Source of the DNA: Flavobacterium poyangense
GTDB lineage: Bacteria > Bacteroidota > Bacteroidia > Flavobacteriales > Flavobacteriaceae
Reading direction: 5' to 3'
Length of the DNA stretch: 64,000 nt
Assembly (NCBI RefSeq): GCF_011751075.1
Contig: NZ_JAALLN010000007.1
Coordinates: forward strand, 202,366-266,365
A program made the translations under genes and the position numbers. Shown one piece after another: positions 42,701 through 51,192 of the stretch; position 1 is the stretch's first letter; each line of letters starts with the position of its first letter. The notes under the pieces were generated by a model that ran no database searches, was not told the origin of the DNA, and worked only from the letters and a program-made list of their open reading frames with translations.

Positions 42701-45055
42701 CAGTTCCCATGTTACACTATGATCCCCTTCGCGGGTATATTCAAAAAATAAGTTATTATTTTCGATCGTATAGCCGCAGGCCGTTTCTTTGTCCTGACCG
42801 GCAATGTAAATCATATTGGTATAATCAATTCCATTTTGATTTACCAGTTGATTTACCTTGGTGCGATATTGTCTGAAACCGTCCAGAATACCTCCGGCTT
42901 TCTCATCGGGTATCGGCCAGTCTGAATCTCCCAAAGCAATACGCAGTTTGTTCCAGATGGCGCCATTAGAATAATCTTCATCAGCTGTTTCGGTTAAAGG
43001 CAATAGAGCCAAAATTCCGGGTAGCTTAGTAAAGAAGTTAATTAATTCTTTTTTGGTATGTGTTATGTCAATACTACTCAACTTGTTGATGATACTGTCT
43101 TTTCCGAATAATACCGCCAGAATACGATGTGATCCTTTTAAAGGTGTTCCTAAAAAAAGAAGCTTAAAATTGGGACTTGCATTTAAAGTTTTCCAGGTCT
43201 GCGGATAATACGCGATAAAATCACGCACTAAAACTCCTCCCATAGAATGCCCAATAATTTTTATAGGCTTGTTGAATGTCATCAAGTCTATAATTTTTTC
43301 GTTGAAGAGTTTTGCGTTAATATCCATTGGTTGCCTCCAGTCAAATGGGAATATTACCACATCGTACGTAAAAGACAACTGATGGTATAATTTAGCATAA
43401 GACGTTTTTATAACCGATTTAGCTTTTGATTTTGTAGGATTAAGATCCGGCATTTTACGCATACCTCCACTAATGATCCTCCAGTAGTTAAGCCATAAAC
43501 GAGTATCTTCTTCAACATAGATGTTAGATCCCATGATACCCGGGAGTAAAACCACAATTGGTTTTCTTCCAGATGGTACCTTTTCGTCCGGAAAAAGTTC
43601 ACCACTATCCAATCCGAAGACTCCGCGATCACTGGCCGGAACCTCGAGTTGTGCAACACTTTTATATCCCGGTATCGTTTCTCCAACCGGTGTTTTTAAT
43701 GCATTCAATAAAGCCGTTTGTGTACTTATATTCAGAAAGTAATGAACATGATCTACATAACTGGCTTCTTCAAAGAAATATTGGATATTGCTTTTTCTGG
43801 GAACTCCTAAATACATTGAATCGGTATTGACTACCAAGTCATTTCTTTGTCGGTAGAACAGTTTCCCCAGAATTATTAATAGTCCGTGAAAACTGATACT
43901 TAGCTTACCATTACCCGAAATGACCATTAAGGATTTCCCATCAATAGCAGAGGAATTACTCTTGTTATTGAGCACTTTTATAAAGGGTGATCCGGGATTC
44001 ATAGCTTCAAGTCCCGGTAAAGCCTCTACATTATTTTTTTCGTTTAATACAGCACTAAGGAGCTCGTGGGTTAGATCAGCAATTATATTTACTTTATCTC
44101 CTAACATATTGAATAATATGTTAATCAAATGATCAATACGTTCCGACGCCAGTAAGGTTCCAGCCGAAGGAGAGGCAACCCTAACAAATTTTTCAACCGT
44201 AATATTTTTGTATTGAAACAGATCATCCAACTTTCGGATTTGTTCCAAATCATCAGTTCTGTTTTCTTTTTTCAGAAGTTCAATTTCTTCTTTTGAAAAC
44301 CCCTTTTGGAAAGTACCGTTATTAGAAGAATATTTCGAGAGAATATCTCCAACTAATCCTCCACGCGAATGACTAACAATATGCAATGTGATATCCGTAG
44401 GTAAACTTTCAATCAAACCAACCACATTTGATAAAGGACTTTTGGTAAGGGTACGGTGTTGATAAGCTAATATATTGGTTCCGTAAAGAGCTACCATTTT
44501 GGCATAGGTCTCATTGGTTTGCAATGAACTGAATGCTCCTAAAGTATCTGAATTAGTTCCGTGTATAAAAAGAAGATAAGGCTTGTCGATTGGCTTTTTA
44601 TCCGGTTTAAAGTCAACCAACTCAAACAGACTGTTTAACTGGTTAAGTCCCTCTCTTGCGTTTAAGTGTTTGTTTTCTAAATCAACAGCAATATCTTTTA
44701 CCAGACGACTAATCGCGGGTTTAGTAAACACCTTGATTACTTTTAGCATAATTTGCCCGATAATCCCTCTGTTTTCACCAGTAGCCTCTAAATAGATTGG
44801 AATCTCAAAAGCAACTCTACTATCACGTGTAGCGTTTTTAATTTCAGGGAATAATTCGTGTATGGTATCTGAATTAGCAAACCAAGCAGTACCATCTTCA
44901 TACACAAACTGAAGATATTCGTTGGTTTTATCGAGAGTGATTTCTTCGGCACGATTTGCTCCTCGGGTATCAGAGCCAATATAATAGGTTTTTACCGCAT
45001 TTTGGGAGTCAATTTGGACTTCTTTTACCGGAAATTTAATCAATTGGTTTTTCAT
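39758..45055 (-). CDS. Giant protein: two alpha/beta-hydrolase domains plus CHAT (caspase-like) protease domain
   Basis: A 1765-residue protein without signal peptide or obvious membrane helices. Order: an N-terminal domain (1-155); alpha/beta-hydrolase 1 with LLFIHGTNSD (near 163) and nucleophile Ser230 in SHSRGG; alpha/beta-hydrolase 2, LCAT-like, with VVLLPGIMGSNIYV (near 508) and Ser604 in GHSMGG; a middle domain with VGLGEPGKLTSYSL; a CHAT domain with His1294 in HLAGHG and Cys1334/Cys1335 in FVNCCHLG; and a C-terminal helical, TPR-like region (about 1440-1765). CHAT proteases act in bacterial immunity and programmed death systems, and lipase effectors occur there too. An alternative is a secreted toxin or a housekeeping multienzyme. 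The neighbouring amidase may be a partner. Confidence 0.82.
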   Translation of the reverse strand: MKNQLIKFPVKEVQIDSQNAVKTYYIGSDTRGANRAEEITLDKTNEYLQFVYEDGTAWFANSDTIHELFPEIKNATRDSRVAFEIPIYLEATGENRGIIGQIMLKVIKVFTKPAISRLVKDIAVDLENKHLNAREGLNQLNSLFELVDFKPDKKPIDKPYLLFIHGTNSDTLGAFSSLQTNETYAKMVALYGTNILAYQHRTLTKSPLSNVVGLIESLPTDITLHIVSHSRGGLVGDILSKYSSNNGTFQKGFSKEEIELLKKENRTDDLEQIRKLDDLFQYKNITVEKFVRVASPSAGTLLASERIDHLINILFNMLGDKVNIIADLTHELLSAVLNEKNNVEALPGLEAMNPGSPFIKVLNNKSNSSAIDGKSLMVISGNGKLSISFHGLLIILGKLFYRQRNDLVVNTDSMYLGVPRKSNIQYFFEEASYVDHVHYFLNISTQTALLNALKTPVGETIPGYKSVAQLEVPASDRGVFGLDSGELFPDEKVPSGRKPIVVLLPGIMGSNIYVEEDTRLWLNYWRIISGGMRKMPDLNPTKSKAKSVIKTSYAKLYHQLSFTYDVVIFPFDWRQPMDINAKLFNEKIIDLMTFNKPIKIIGHSMGGVLVRDFIAYYPQTWKTLNASPNFKLLFLGTPLKGSHRILAVLFGKDSIINKLSSIDITHTKKELINFFTKLPGILALLPLTETADEDYSNGAIWNKLRIALGDSDWPIPDEKAGGILDGFRQYRTKVNQLVNQNGIDYTNMIYIAGQDKETACGYTIENNNLFFEYTREGDHSVTWELGIPKELKEKKQVYFSTITHGDLANAPSLFPAIEELLSKGITSKLSQVKPSFRDGSSTFRVTEHFDFDLSENGLENTILGVGSSKEITTNQNPVAVSISYGDLSYATFHVMAGHFKNEAIVYAEKSIDKNLNSILKYKQSIGSYPGDIGTNEIINSDNPFFKGAIIVGLGEPGKLTSYSLTKTIEIGVTDYLLKLCSSKNCPDSVGISTLLIGSGYGGLSIQNSTRAIIEGINKANNNIASLTDNSQCRVSNLEFIEQDELNAVNCLFAAKKLELDKNETHNIFLEKNTIKKLFGAKKKFRLENANDWWNRITIKTQTTSVNKKVLKRLNFNATTADARQEENELFSSTALIDIFIKEMSVNNNWSGQHAQTLFELMIPNDFKDQLKRKGSIIWVLDKESAAYPWELLQDNSANAKPVCIEAGMIRQLVTKNYRLQINRVTNEKALIVADPLLNSTTINQLAGAAREGQAVENLMNYRNYDCKSLINRSATEIISALFSEGYKIIHLAGHGVYDPENPERTGMVIGDEIFLTPSQIKQMSNVPEFVFVNCCHLGKIEAVDDQLYQQRYQLAANIGTQLIEIGAKAVIIAGWQVDDSAAEKFATVFYDEFFDGSSFGNAVKKARTAIYDTTDSKNNTWGAYQCYGDPYYKLDKRQSKVVKEEKNYIIEEEVVIDLENLLNTLDVRDTQLNDVLENLKIISDGRVKATIASSTKITELEALIYYELGMYQQADLKFETLKNTEDAKFSVLALEKFCNNKAHLYFENYLKNSDSAVALKGLGELEKYYGLLSQINDTSERKCLLGGTLKRIGFISKTTTEKTKAYERAIGLYKIAFDNSQKFYALNNYLIFQTILDMDKPAAQWKISSTEKVAYKNALINKIQELGDAQINMDYWEKADYNCSKLVLFFLDPKMYKEEVEWEKLFHSYKETREKYGSIGKKKAEISNLTLILGAFDILKSDKEGILINKQAQQLKTKIGLLKLQ

Positions 45056-45605
45056 TGTTTAGTATTAAGTTAACGGGAATAAAAATGAATTTTAAGTATT
45101 CATCAGCACAGCATATAAATAATTGTTTTACTAAGGCAGTGTAGGAACGCGCTATTTTATGTTCTGCTATTTTTTATTTCAATAAAACAGCATAACACTT
45201 TGATTTGCTATTAAATGAAACAGAAAAATAAAGGCATATAAAAAATCCTTTTTCTATGTAATAGAAAAAAATCAGGAAGAAAACTTAATTTTTGGATTAC
45301 AAATTAATTGTCCCTAAGATACTCAAAATTAACGATACATAGAAAGCAATAAAAGAGTATTTATACCTGTTTTATTTACTTTATTACTTTAAAAATAAGC
45401 AAAATAGCTTTTTTTGCCCTTACAACTGGAGTTTTTATAAAAAATAACATTACATACTTTGTTTATATACACAAAAGATAAATTATAAGTATATCAAAAC
45501 ATTAAAAAAATACTAAAAAATCCATTTCCTAAAAATCTCCTGACATAGGGTTGTCACCGGCCATGATTTTATTTGCATTATAAAACAAATTAAACCACAT
45601 AAAGT
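45056..45605. other. Divergent intergenic region, no gene
   Basis: 550 bp of AT-rich sequence between the divergent CHAT protein and DinB-like genes. It must hold both promoters. No ORF or hairpin of note was seen, and no perfect TTG-N19-TAnnTTTG. Confidence 0.4.
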
Positions 45606-46097
45606 ATGGAACTTATTAAATTATTACAGAAAGAAATAGAGCAGGAAGCAATAACAACCCGTAAAATGCTTAGCCGCATTCCTTCAGATAAACTGGACTG
45701 GCAGCCACATCCCAAAAGTATGGCACTTAAAAACCTAGCCGCTCATATTGCCGAATTGCCGGCATGGTTAGAAATGATTATTGATACCGACGAACTTGAT
45801 TTTGAAAAGAATCCATATAGCCCTCCCGCCGCTCAATCTACAGAAGAAATTCTGGTCTTTTTTGAAGAAACACTTAAAAATGGAGAAGAAGCTTTAGAAC
45901 GTGCAGATGTAAAAAACTTTTCAAAAGAATGGGTTTTACGTAATGGTGATCAAATCTATAGCAGAGACACCAAATATGAAGTAATTAGAATGGTTTATTC
46001 TCAAATTGTACATCACAGAGCACAACTAGGTGTTTATTTAAGACTACTTAACGTACCAATCCCGGGAAGTTACGGACCTAGCGCTGACGAGATGTAG
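45606..46097 (+). CDS. DinB/YfiT-family putative metalloenzyme
   Basis: A 163-residue four-helix-bundle protein. The family's metal-binding His pattern is visible: NLAAHIAELPAW near residue 45 and IVHHRAQLGVYLRLL near 136, followed by the typical PIPGSYGPSADE tail. DinB-superfamily members include thiol-dependent transferases (bacillithiol/mycothiol) and uncharacterised stress proteins. It is a single gene with its own terminator. Confidence 0.88.
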   Translation: MELIKLLQKEIEQEAITTRKMLSRIPSDKLDWQPHPKSMALKNLAAHIAELPAWLEMIIDTDELDFEKNPYSPPAAQSTEEILVFFEETLKNGEEALERADVKNFSKEWVLRNGDQIYSRDTKYEVIRMVYSQIVHHRAQLGVYLRLLNVPIPGSYGPSADEM

Positions 46098-46125
46098 GTT
46101 TCTAAATATAAGTATTCAGTTAGTT

Positions 46126-46155
46126 AGCCCCATTTTAATCAGATGGGGCTTTTTG
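46126..46155 (+). terminator. Intrinsic terminator of the DinB-like gene
   Basis: AGCCCCAT (46126-46133) pairs with ATGGGGCT (46143-46150), followed by a T-run. Confidence 0.9.
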
Positions 46156-46464
46156 CCTCTATTTTCTATAATGATAAGCTACCTACAACAAAACAAAAAT
46201 GGCAGATCAGTCTGGAACTTTATATCAATCTGAGCAGGACTAACAAATCTAGATATGAAAATTGTATCAAAATGAAATGGTTTTATCATTTTGAAAAGAC
46301 TTTCATTATTTTTAAAGAAATCGATCACTTTTAAAACGTCTTGTAATCAAACACTTAAACACTTTCTCTCTACTACTGGAATGCATATTGCACTTACCAA
46401 TACATCCTTCTAATTGATACTATATTTCATAGTAATCACAAAACCAGAAGTGTATCAAAATCAT

Positions 46465-47127
46465 ATGAAAACCAGATATATTGATGTACTTATTTCAAGT
46501 AAAGGTTTGCAGTTTACAAACTCACAAACAGACATAAAAAATGGAGTGCCTAATTGTGAAACTCCCGAACTACATTCTGATTTTACTGTTAGAATAGCAA
46601 CAGCAAAAGATAGTTTTTACAGTACCGAAATCTACCAGGTTACTTTCTCATCAGCCAAAGATAGAGGAACAGGGATCTCAGGCAGATCTCCGGAATTTCT
46701 AGCTGAAAAAATGAAGAGTGGCGATGCAGTAATTGCTTTTGCGGCAGATGGAAGTTGGGCAGGTTTTTCTTTTATTTCAGCTTGGGATGAAGGACGCTAT
46801 GTTTCTAATTCAGGTTTAATAGTTGCTCCACTGTTCAGGCATACCGGATTGGCTAAAAGAATTAAAGAAAAAATCTTCAGTTTAAGTAGAGATAAATATC
46901 CAAAAGCTATTATCTTTAGTTTGACGAGCGGTCTGGCTGTAATGAAATTAAACCATGAACTCGGTTTCGAACCGGTCACGTACTCAGAGCTGACTGCTGA
47001 ACCCAATTTCTGGGAAAACTGCAAGTCATGTGTAAACTGTTTGATACTTGAGAGTAAAAACAGAAAAAACTGCTTGTGCACAGCAATGTCTTACGATCCT
47101 CTCAAAAGCGAGAATAATAATCGTTAG
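46465..47127 (+). CDS. GNAT-family N-acetyltransferase
   Basis: A 220-residue acetyltransferase. Acetyl-CoA-binding features are NSGLIVAPLFRHTGLAKRIKEKIF and the preceding strand VIAFAADGSWAGFSFI. The C-terminal pattern FWENCKSCVNC with NCLCTAMSYDP resembles the GNAT protein of Bacteroidota arginine-biosynthesis clusters. The usual residues there include Gly before the first Cys, so this is probably a divergent paralog. The ATG at 46465 is preferred over a TTG at 46414. About 55 residues precede the GNAT fold and are unrecognised. No arginine genes are nearby, so a role in arginine synthesis is doubtful. Confidence 0.75.
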   Translation: MKTRYIDVLISSKGLQFTNSQTDIKNGVPNCETPELHSDFTVRIATAKDSFYSTEIYQVTFSSAKDRGTGISGRSPEFLAEKMKSGDAVIAFAADGSWAGFSFISAWDEGRYVSNSGLIVAPLFRHTGLAKRIKEKIFSLSRDKYPKAIIFSLTSGLAVMKLNHELGFEPVTYSELTAEPNFWENCKSCVNCLILESKNRKNCLCTAMSYDPLKSENNNR

Positions 47128-47440
47128 CTATTATAAACGAATTTTTTAACATATATAAGCTAGCAAACAGGAGCCTCGTTATCTTATCATATTGAGTTAC
47201 TGATCATATCATTTTGATAGGTTTTCATAAGCTAAGATTTTTTAACTACTGTATTACATTGATAATCAACAATTGTTATTATTTAGTCTTTTTTGGCACA
47301 GCATTTGTCGCTTGTTTGAAAGTAAAGGAATTTATTTTCAAATAAACCAAAATCAAATGATTCTGAAAACGAAAAGTTATTATAACTGTTTCAGGACATT
47401 AAAAAAAATAAACGTTTAACAATATTAATTTTAAATAAAT
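47128..47440. other. Intergenic stretch, nothing recognised
   Basis: 313 bp, AT-rich, without ORF or strong hairpin; presumably the upstream region of the small membrane protein. Confidence 0.35.
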
Positions 47441-47587
47441 ATGAAAGCAAATAACACAAGAAGTAAAGCGATTACTAAATTATATGTATCCAACAAATCT
47501 ATGCGAAAAAAAGACAGAGCGATCAACTTAATGGTGTTTACAATTGTTTTCTTTATTGCGGTTTTACTAATCTCCCAAATCGTTTAG
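47441..47587 (+). CDS. 48-residue single-pass membrane protein
   Basis: A short ORF from ATG at 47441 to TAG at 47585-47587. The first 28 residues are basic and polar (KANNTRSKAITKLYVSN, then MRKKDRA), followed by one hydrophobic helix (LMVFTIVFFIAVLLIS) and the end QIV. The positive-inside pattern followed by a helix is what a real small membrane protein looks like, but codon count is low and no homolog is known to me. It lies 154 bp upstream of the copper-type AraC regulator and could be a leader gene of that locus. Confidence 0.5.
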   Translation: MKANNTRSKAITKLYVSNKSMRKKDRAINLMVFTIVFFIAVLLISQIV

Positions 47588-47741
47588 AGCATCTCGAATC
47601 TGAAATATATCACTAAATCATTTTAAAGAGTTCAACGCGTTTAACACTTAATTACTCCGTATCAATAATTTTATTAATTTTTAAGTTTAAATTTGTTGTT
47701 ACGCATTTATGTTATAATATGAATTGTGATTAAACGAAACT

Positions 47742-48305
47742 ATGAGTACATTATTTATTAAAAATATGGTTTGTAACCGTTGCATTCTTGTGATTCAAAA
47801 CGAATTGGACAAGCTGGGTATAGAGACCACCAATATAAAACTGGGCGAAGTTACCCTTAAAAAAGATTTAATAACAGAAGAGCGTGAAGCAGTTGAAAAT
47901 GTGTTAAACCCTTTAGGCTTTCAACTCATCGATGACAAAAAAAGCAGAATAATTGAAAAGATAAAAAATATCATTATTGATCTGGTACACCATCAGGAAA
48001 ATGATACAAAGACCAATCTTTCTGATGTTTTGAGTAATGCACTCCACAACGACTACAACTACCTTTCGAACTTGTTCTCTGATATTGAGGGCACGACCAT
48101 TGAGAAATATTTTATAGCACAAAAAATAGAAAAGGTAAAAGAACTATTAGTTTACGATGAATTATCACTAAGCGAAATTGCCGATCGAATGAACTACTCG
48201 AGCGTGGCTTATTTAAGCAACCAGTTCAAGAAAGTTACAGGACTTACACCCAGTCATTTCAAAAATGTACGCGAAGATAAACGCAAGCCATTGGATAAGG
48301 TTTAA
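47742..48305 (+). CDS. AraC-family regulator with N-terminal HMA-like metal-sensing domain
   Basis: A 187-residue regulator. Residues 1-65 read as a small HMA-like ferredoxin fold with CNRC (Cys11, Cys14) at the metal loop, but without the usual GM(T/D)C context (it reads NMVCNRC). Residues 85-180 are a C-terminal AraC HTH pair (LSLSEIADRMNYSSVAYLSNQFKKVTG, TPSHF). It lies 90 bp upstream of copA in the same direction. The direct inference is a monovalent-copper sensor that activates copA and the chaperone gene through the shared upstream motif described separately. Confidence 0.85.
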   Translation: MSTLFIKNMVCNRCILVIQNELDKLGIETTNIKLGEVTLKKDLITEEREAVENVLNPLGFQLIDDKKSRIIEKIKNIIIDLVHHQENDTKTNLSDVLSNALHNDYNYLSNLFSDIEGTTIEKYFIAQKIEKVKELLVYDELSLSEIADRMNYSSVAYLSNQFKKVTGLTPSHFKNVREDKRKPLDKV

Positions 48306-48312
48306 GTAAATC

Positions 48313-48369
48313 TTACAAATCAAACCCATAATTTCACAACAGAATTTCTCTCTATTCTTGCCAACTTTG
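48313..48369 (+). promoter_or_regulatory. Copper-regulon promoter/operator upstream of copA
   Basis: TTACAAATCAAAC (48313-48325) and TCACAACAGAATTTC (48334-48348), starting 21 bp apart, then a -7-like CAACTTTG (48362-48369). The same two blocks, at identical spacing, precede the chaperone gene at 50811-50867. Two half-sites about two helical turns apart fit AraC-type binding. Confidence 0.65.
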
Positions 48370-48395
48370 CAATGTGAAAACAAAGTAATTGAATT

Positions 48396-50807
48396 ATGGC
48401 AACAAATAGAGAAATAATTTACATTCCCTTAGAGGATGTAGAAAGCGAACACTGCGCATTAATAGTCGAAAAAGGCCTCGCACAGGTAAAAGGAGTAGAG
48501 ACCCACAAAGTAGAACTAAACAATCGCAGGGCGGCTATCACTGTAAAGGATAACGAAGTTGTAGCAGAAGCTGTAAAAGCAATAAAAGACTTAGGCTACG
48601 GAGTTCCAACCGTTAAAAGTACCTATCCCGTTTTAGGAATGACCTGTGCCTCTTGTGCAGGCAGCGCCGAGAGTGTCGCAAAATATGCTCCCGGTGTTGT
48701 AGATGCTTCGGTAAACTTTGGTACAGGAAATCTTAGCGTAGAGTTTCTTCCGAATATCACCAATTCTGAGCAAATTAGAAAGGCAATACAGGACGGAGGT
48801 TATGATTTACTCCTTGAAGACGAAAGTAAACAGCAAGAAACTTTAGAGACCCTCCACGCCGAAAAATTCAGAAAACTTAAAAACAAAACCATTTGGGCGG
48901 TACTTTTATCGCTTCCGGTAGTCGTAATTGGTATGTTCTTTATGGATATGCCTTACGGTAATGAAATAATGTGGGCATTTACGACCCCGGTAGTACTTTG
49001 GTTAGGTAAAGATTTCTTTATTAATGCATGGAAACAGGCAAAACATCGTTCTGCCAATATGGATACATTGGTAGCATTAAGTACCGGTATTGCCTATATT
49101 TTCAGTGTATTTAATATGTTGTTCATGGACTTCTGGCATCAACGTGGCTTACATGCACACGTGTACTTTGAAGCAGCAGCAGTTATTGTAGCCTTTATTC
49201 TGTTAGGTAAACTATTGGAAGAAAAAGCAAAAGGCAATACTTCATCAGCCATTAAAAAACTAATGGGATTACAACCAAAAACGGTTATTGTTATAGAAGC
49301 AGATGGCACAGAAAGGCAAAAAGCGATTGAAGATGTTAACGCAGGCGATATTATACTGGTTAAGCCGGGTGAAAAAATTGCAGTCGATGGAATAGTTGTT
49401 TCAGGCAATTCCTATGTAGACGAAAGCATGTTAAGCGGAGAACCGGTACCTGTATTAAAGAATGAAAACGAAAAAGTTTTTGCCGGTACAATCAATCAAA
49501 AAGGAAGCTTTCAGTTTAAAGCGGTTAAAGTTGGTAAAGAAACAATGTTGGCCCAAATCATCAAAATGGTGCAGGACGCACAGGGAAGTAAAGCACCAGT
49601 ACAGAAATTGGTTGATCAAATTGCAGGCATCTTTGTTCCCGTAGTTATTAGTATCGCTATTTTGACATTTGTATTGTGGTTATTTCTTGGTGGCGATAAT
49701 GGTCTGGTTCAGGGCTTATTAGCAGCCGTGACCGTATTGGTAATTGCTTGTCCTTGCGCTTTAGGTTTGGCTACCCCAACTGCAATTATGGTAGGCGTTG
49801 GCAAAGGTGCGGAAAACGGAATCTTGATTAAAGATGCAGAAAGTTTGGAACTGGCTAAAAAGGTAAATGCTATTGTTTTAGACAAAACCGGAACCATTAC
49901 AGAGGGAAGACCGGAGGTTACCGGGATTCGATGGTTGAATAATGACGACACAACCCAAGACGTTTTATTGAGCATCGAAAAACAATCAGAACACCCGTTG
50001 GCCGAAGCTGTTGTAAAACATTTGAATGGTATTGCTACAACTACTTTATCTAATTTCGACAGTATTACGGGTAAGGGAGCAAAGGCTAATCATAACGATG
50101 ACACTTACTATGTTGGCAATAAAAAACTTTTAGCAGAAAACAACATCACCATACCGGCACAATTGCAACAGCAAGCTGATGCATGGGGCAAACAATCGAA
50201 AACTGTTATTTGGTTCGCCAACAGTAAAGAAGCACTTGCAGTAGTAGCGATTTCCGATAAAATAAAGGAAACATCGGTACAAGCGATTAAAGAAATGCAG
50301 GATATGGGCATCGACTTGTATATGCTGACGGGAGATAACGAAGCCACTGCCAAAGCTATTGCTGAACAAACTGGTATCAAACATTACCAAGCAGAAGTAT
50401 TGCCGCAACACAAGGCCAGCTTTGTAAAAGAGTTGCAACAACAAGGCAAAGTGGTTGCAATGGTAGGAGATGGGATCAACGACAGTACGGCATTAGCAAC
50501 AGCCGACGTAAGTATCGCAATGGGCAAAGGTTCAGATATCGCAATGGATGTGGCTAAAATGACCATCATTTCGTCTGACCTTACCAAAATACCGCAAGCC
50601 ATTCGATTGTCGAAACAAACGGTTGCCACCATTAAACAAAACCTTTTCTGGGCTTTTATTTACAATCTTATCGGTATTCCTGTTGCTGCAGGTATCCTTT
50701 ACCCAATCAACGGTTTTTTACTCAACCCAATGATTGCCGGAGCAGCAATGGCTTTAAGTAGTGTGAGCGTCGTAACTAACAGTTTACGTCTAAAATGGAA
50801 GAAGTAA
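48396..50807 (+). CDS. copA: Copper-translocating P1B-type ATPase
   Basis: An 803-residue inner-membrane Cu+-exporting ATPase. Two N-terminal HMA domains are present. The first is degenerate, with a single Cys20 in SEHC; the second has GMTCASC (Cys84, Cys87). The transmembrane CPC is Cys452-Pro-Cys454 in IACPCALGLATPT, the phosphorylated Asp496 is in DKTGTIT, and TGDN, GDGINDS and the HP-motif SEHPLAEA are present. Length and order match CopA. It lies downstream of the HMA-AraC regulator and carries the shared operator. Confidence 0.96.
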   Translation: MATNREIIYIPLEDVESEHCALIVEKGLAQVKGVETHKVELNNRRAAITVKDNEVVAEAVKAIKDLGYGVPTVKSTYPVLGMTCASCAGSAESVAKYAPGVVDASVNFGTGNLSVEFLPNITNSEQIRKAIQDGGYDLLLEDESKQQETLETLHAEKFRKLKNKTIWAVLLSLPVVVIGMFFMDMPYGNEIMWAFTTPVVLWLGKDFFINAWKQAKHRSANMDTLVALSTGIAYIFSVFNMLFMDFWHQRGLHAHVYFEAAAVIVAFILLGKLLEEKAKGNTSSAIKKLMGLQPKTVIVIEADGTERQKAIEDVNAGDIILVKPGEKIAVDGIVVSGNSYVDESMLSGEPVPVLKNENEKVFAGTINQKGSFQFKAVKVGKETMLAQIIKMVQDAQGSKAPVQKLVDQIAGIFVPVVISIAILTFVLWLFLGGDNGLVQGLLAAVTVLVIACPCALGLATPTAIMVGVGKGAENGILIKDAESLELAKKVNAIVLDKTGTITEGRPEVTGIRWLNNDDTTQDVLLSIEKQSEHPLAEAVVKHLNGIATTTLSNFDSITGKGAKANHNDDTYYVGNKKLLAENNITIPAQLQQQADAWGKQSKTVIWFANSKEALAVVAISDKIKETSVQAIKEMQDMGIDLYMLTGDNEATAKAIAEQTGIKHYQAEVLPQHKASFVKELQQQGKVVAMVGDGINDSTALATADVSIAMGKGSDIAMDVAKMTIISSDLTKIPQAIRLSKQTVATIKQNLFWAFIYNLIGIPVAAGILYPINGFLLNPMIAGAAMALSSVSVVTNSLRLKWKK

Positions 50808-50810
50808 ATA

Positions 50811-50867
50811 TTACAAATCAAACAAGAAAAATCACAACAACAGATTTCGGTATTATGCTGAATTTTG
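50811..50867 (+). promoter_or_regulatory. Copper-regulon promoter/operator upstream of the HMA chaperone gene
   Basis: TTACAAATCAAAC (50811-50823) and TCACAACAACAGATTTC (50832-50848), starting 21 bp apart, then -7-like GAATTTTG (50860-50867). Offsets equal those of the copA upstream region, which shows a shared regulatory unit. Confidence 0.65.
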
Positions 50868-50902
50868 TAATCTAATAAAACAATACTATAAATTTAAATA
50901 AA

Positions 50903-51124
50903 ATGGAAAATAAAGAATTTCAATTCAAGACTAATATCAATTGTGGCGGATGTGTATCAAAAGTAAAAGCTGATCTGGACGGCGCAGAAGGGATCTGCGA
51001 ATGGGAGGTAGATACTGCTAACAGCGACAAAATCCTAACCGTAAAGGCAGAAGGAATCACAGAAGAGGAAATAATTGCCATCGTTAAGAAAAAAGGCTTC
51101 AAAGCAGAACCTTTAGAGGTTTAA
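50903..51124 (+). CDS. Heavy-metal-associated (HMA) domain copper chaperone
   Basis: A 73-residue single HMA domain (CopZ/Atx1-like). The metal loop is NINCGGCVSKV, with CGGC in place of the common M-x-C-x-x-C, and the chain has the beta-alpha-beta-beta-alpha-beta pattern ending KKKGFKAEPLEV. It probably delivers Cu+ to CopA or buffers cytoplasmic copper. It has its own promoter with the regulon motif and ends in a strong terminator. Confidence 0.9.
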   Translation: MENKEFQFKTNINCGGCVSKVKADLDGAEGICEWEVDTANSDKILTVKAEGITEEEIIAIVKKKGFKAEPLEV

Positions 51125-51130
51125 AACACA

Positions 51131-51173
51131 AGCCCTATCCGGTTACCTAAGGGGAAAACGGATAGGGCTTTTT
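51131..51173 (+). terminator. Intrinsic terminator after the copper chaperone
   Basis: Perfect 11-bp stem AGCCCTATCCG (51131-51141) and CGGATAGGGCT (51159-51169), then Ts. Confidence 0.92.
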
Positions 51174-51192
51174 ATAAACCAATCTTTTCATG

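Noticed and set aside
46143..46334. 63-codon plus-strand frame
   Set aside because: Its ATG is inside the 3' arm of the DinB terminator hairpin, and the product is composition-driven with no domain.
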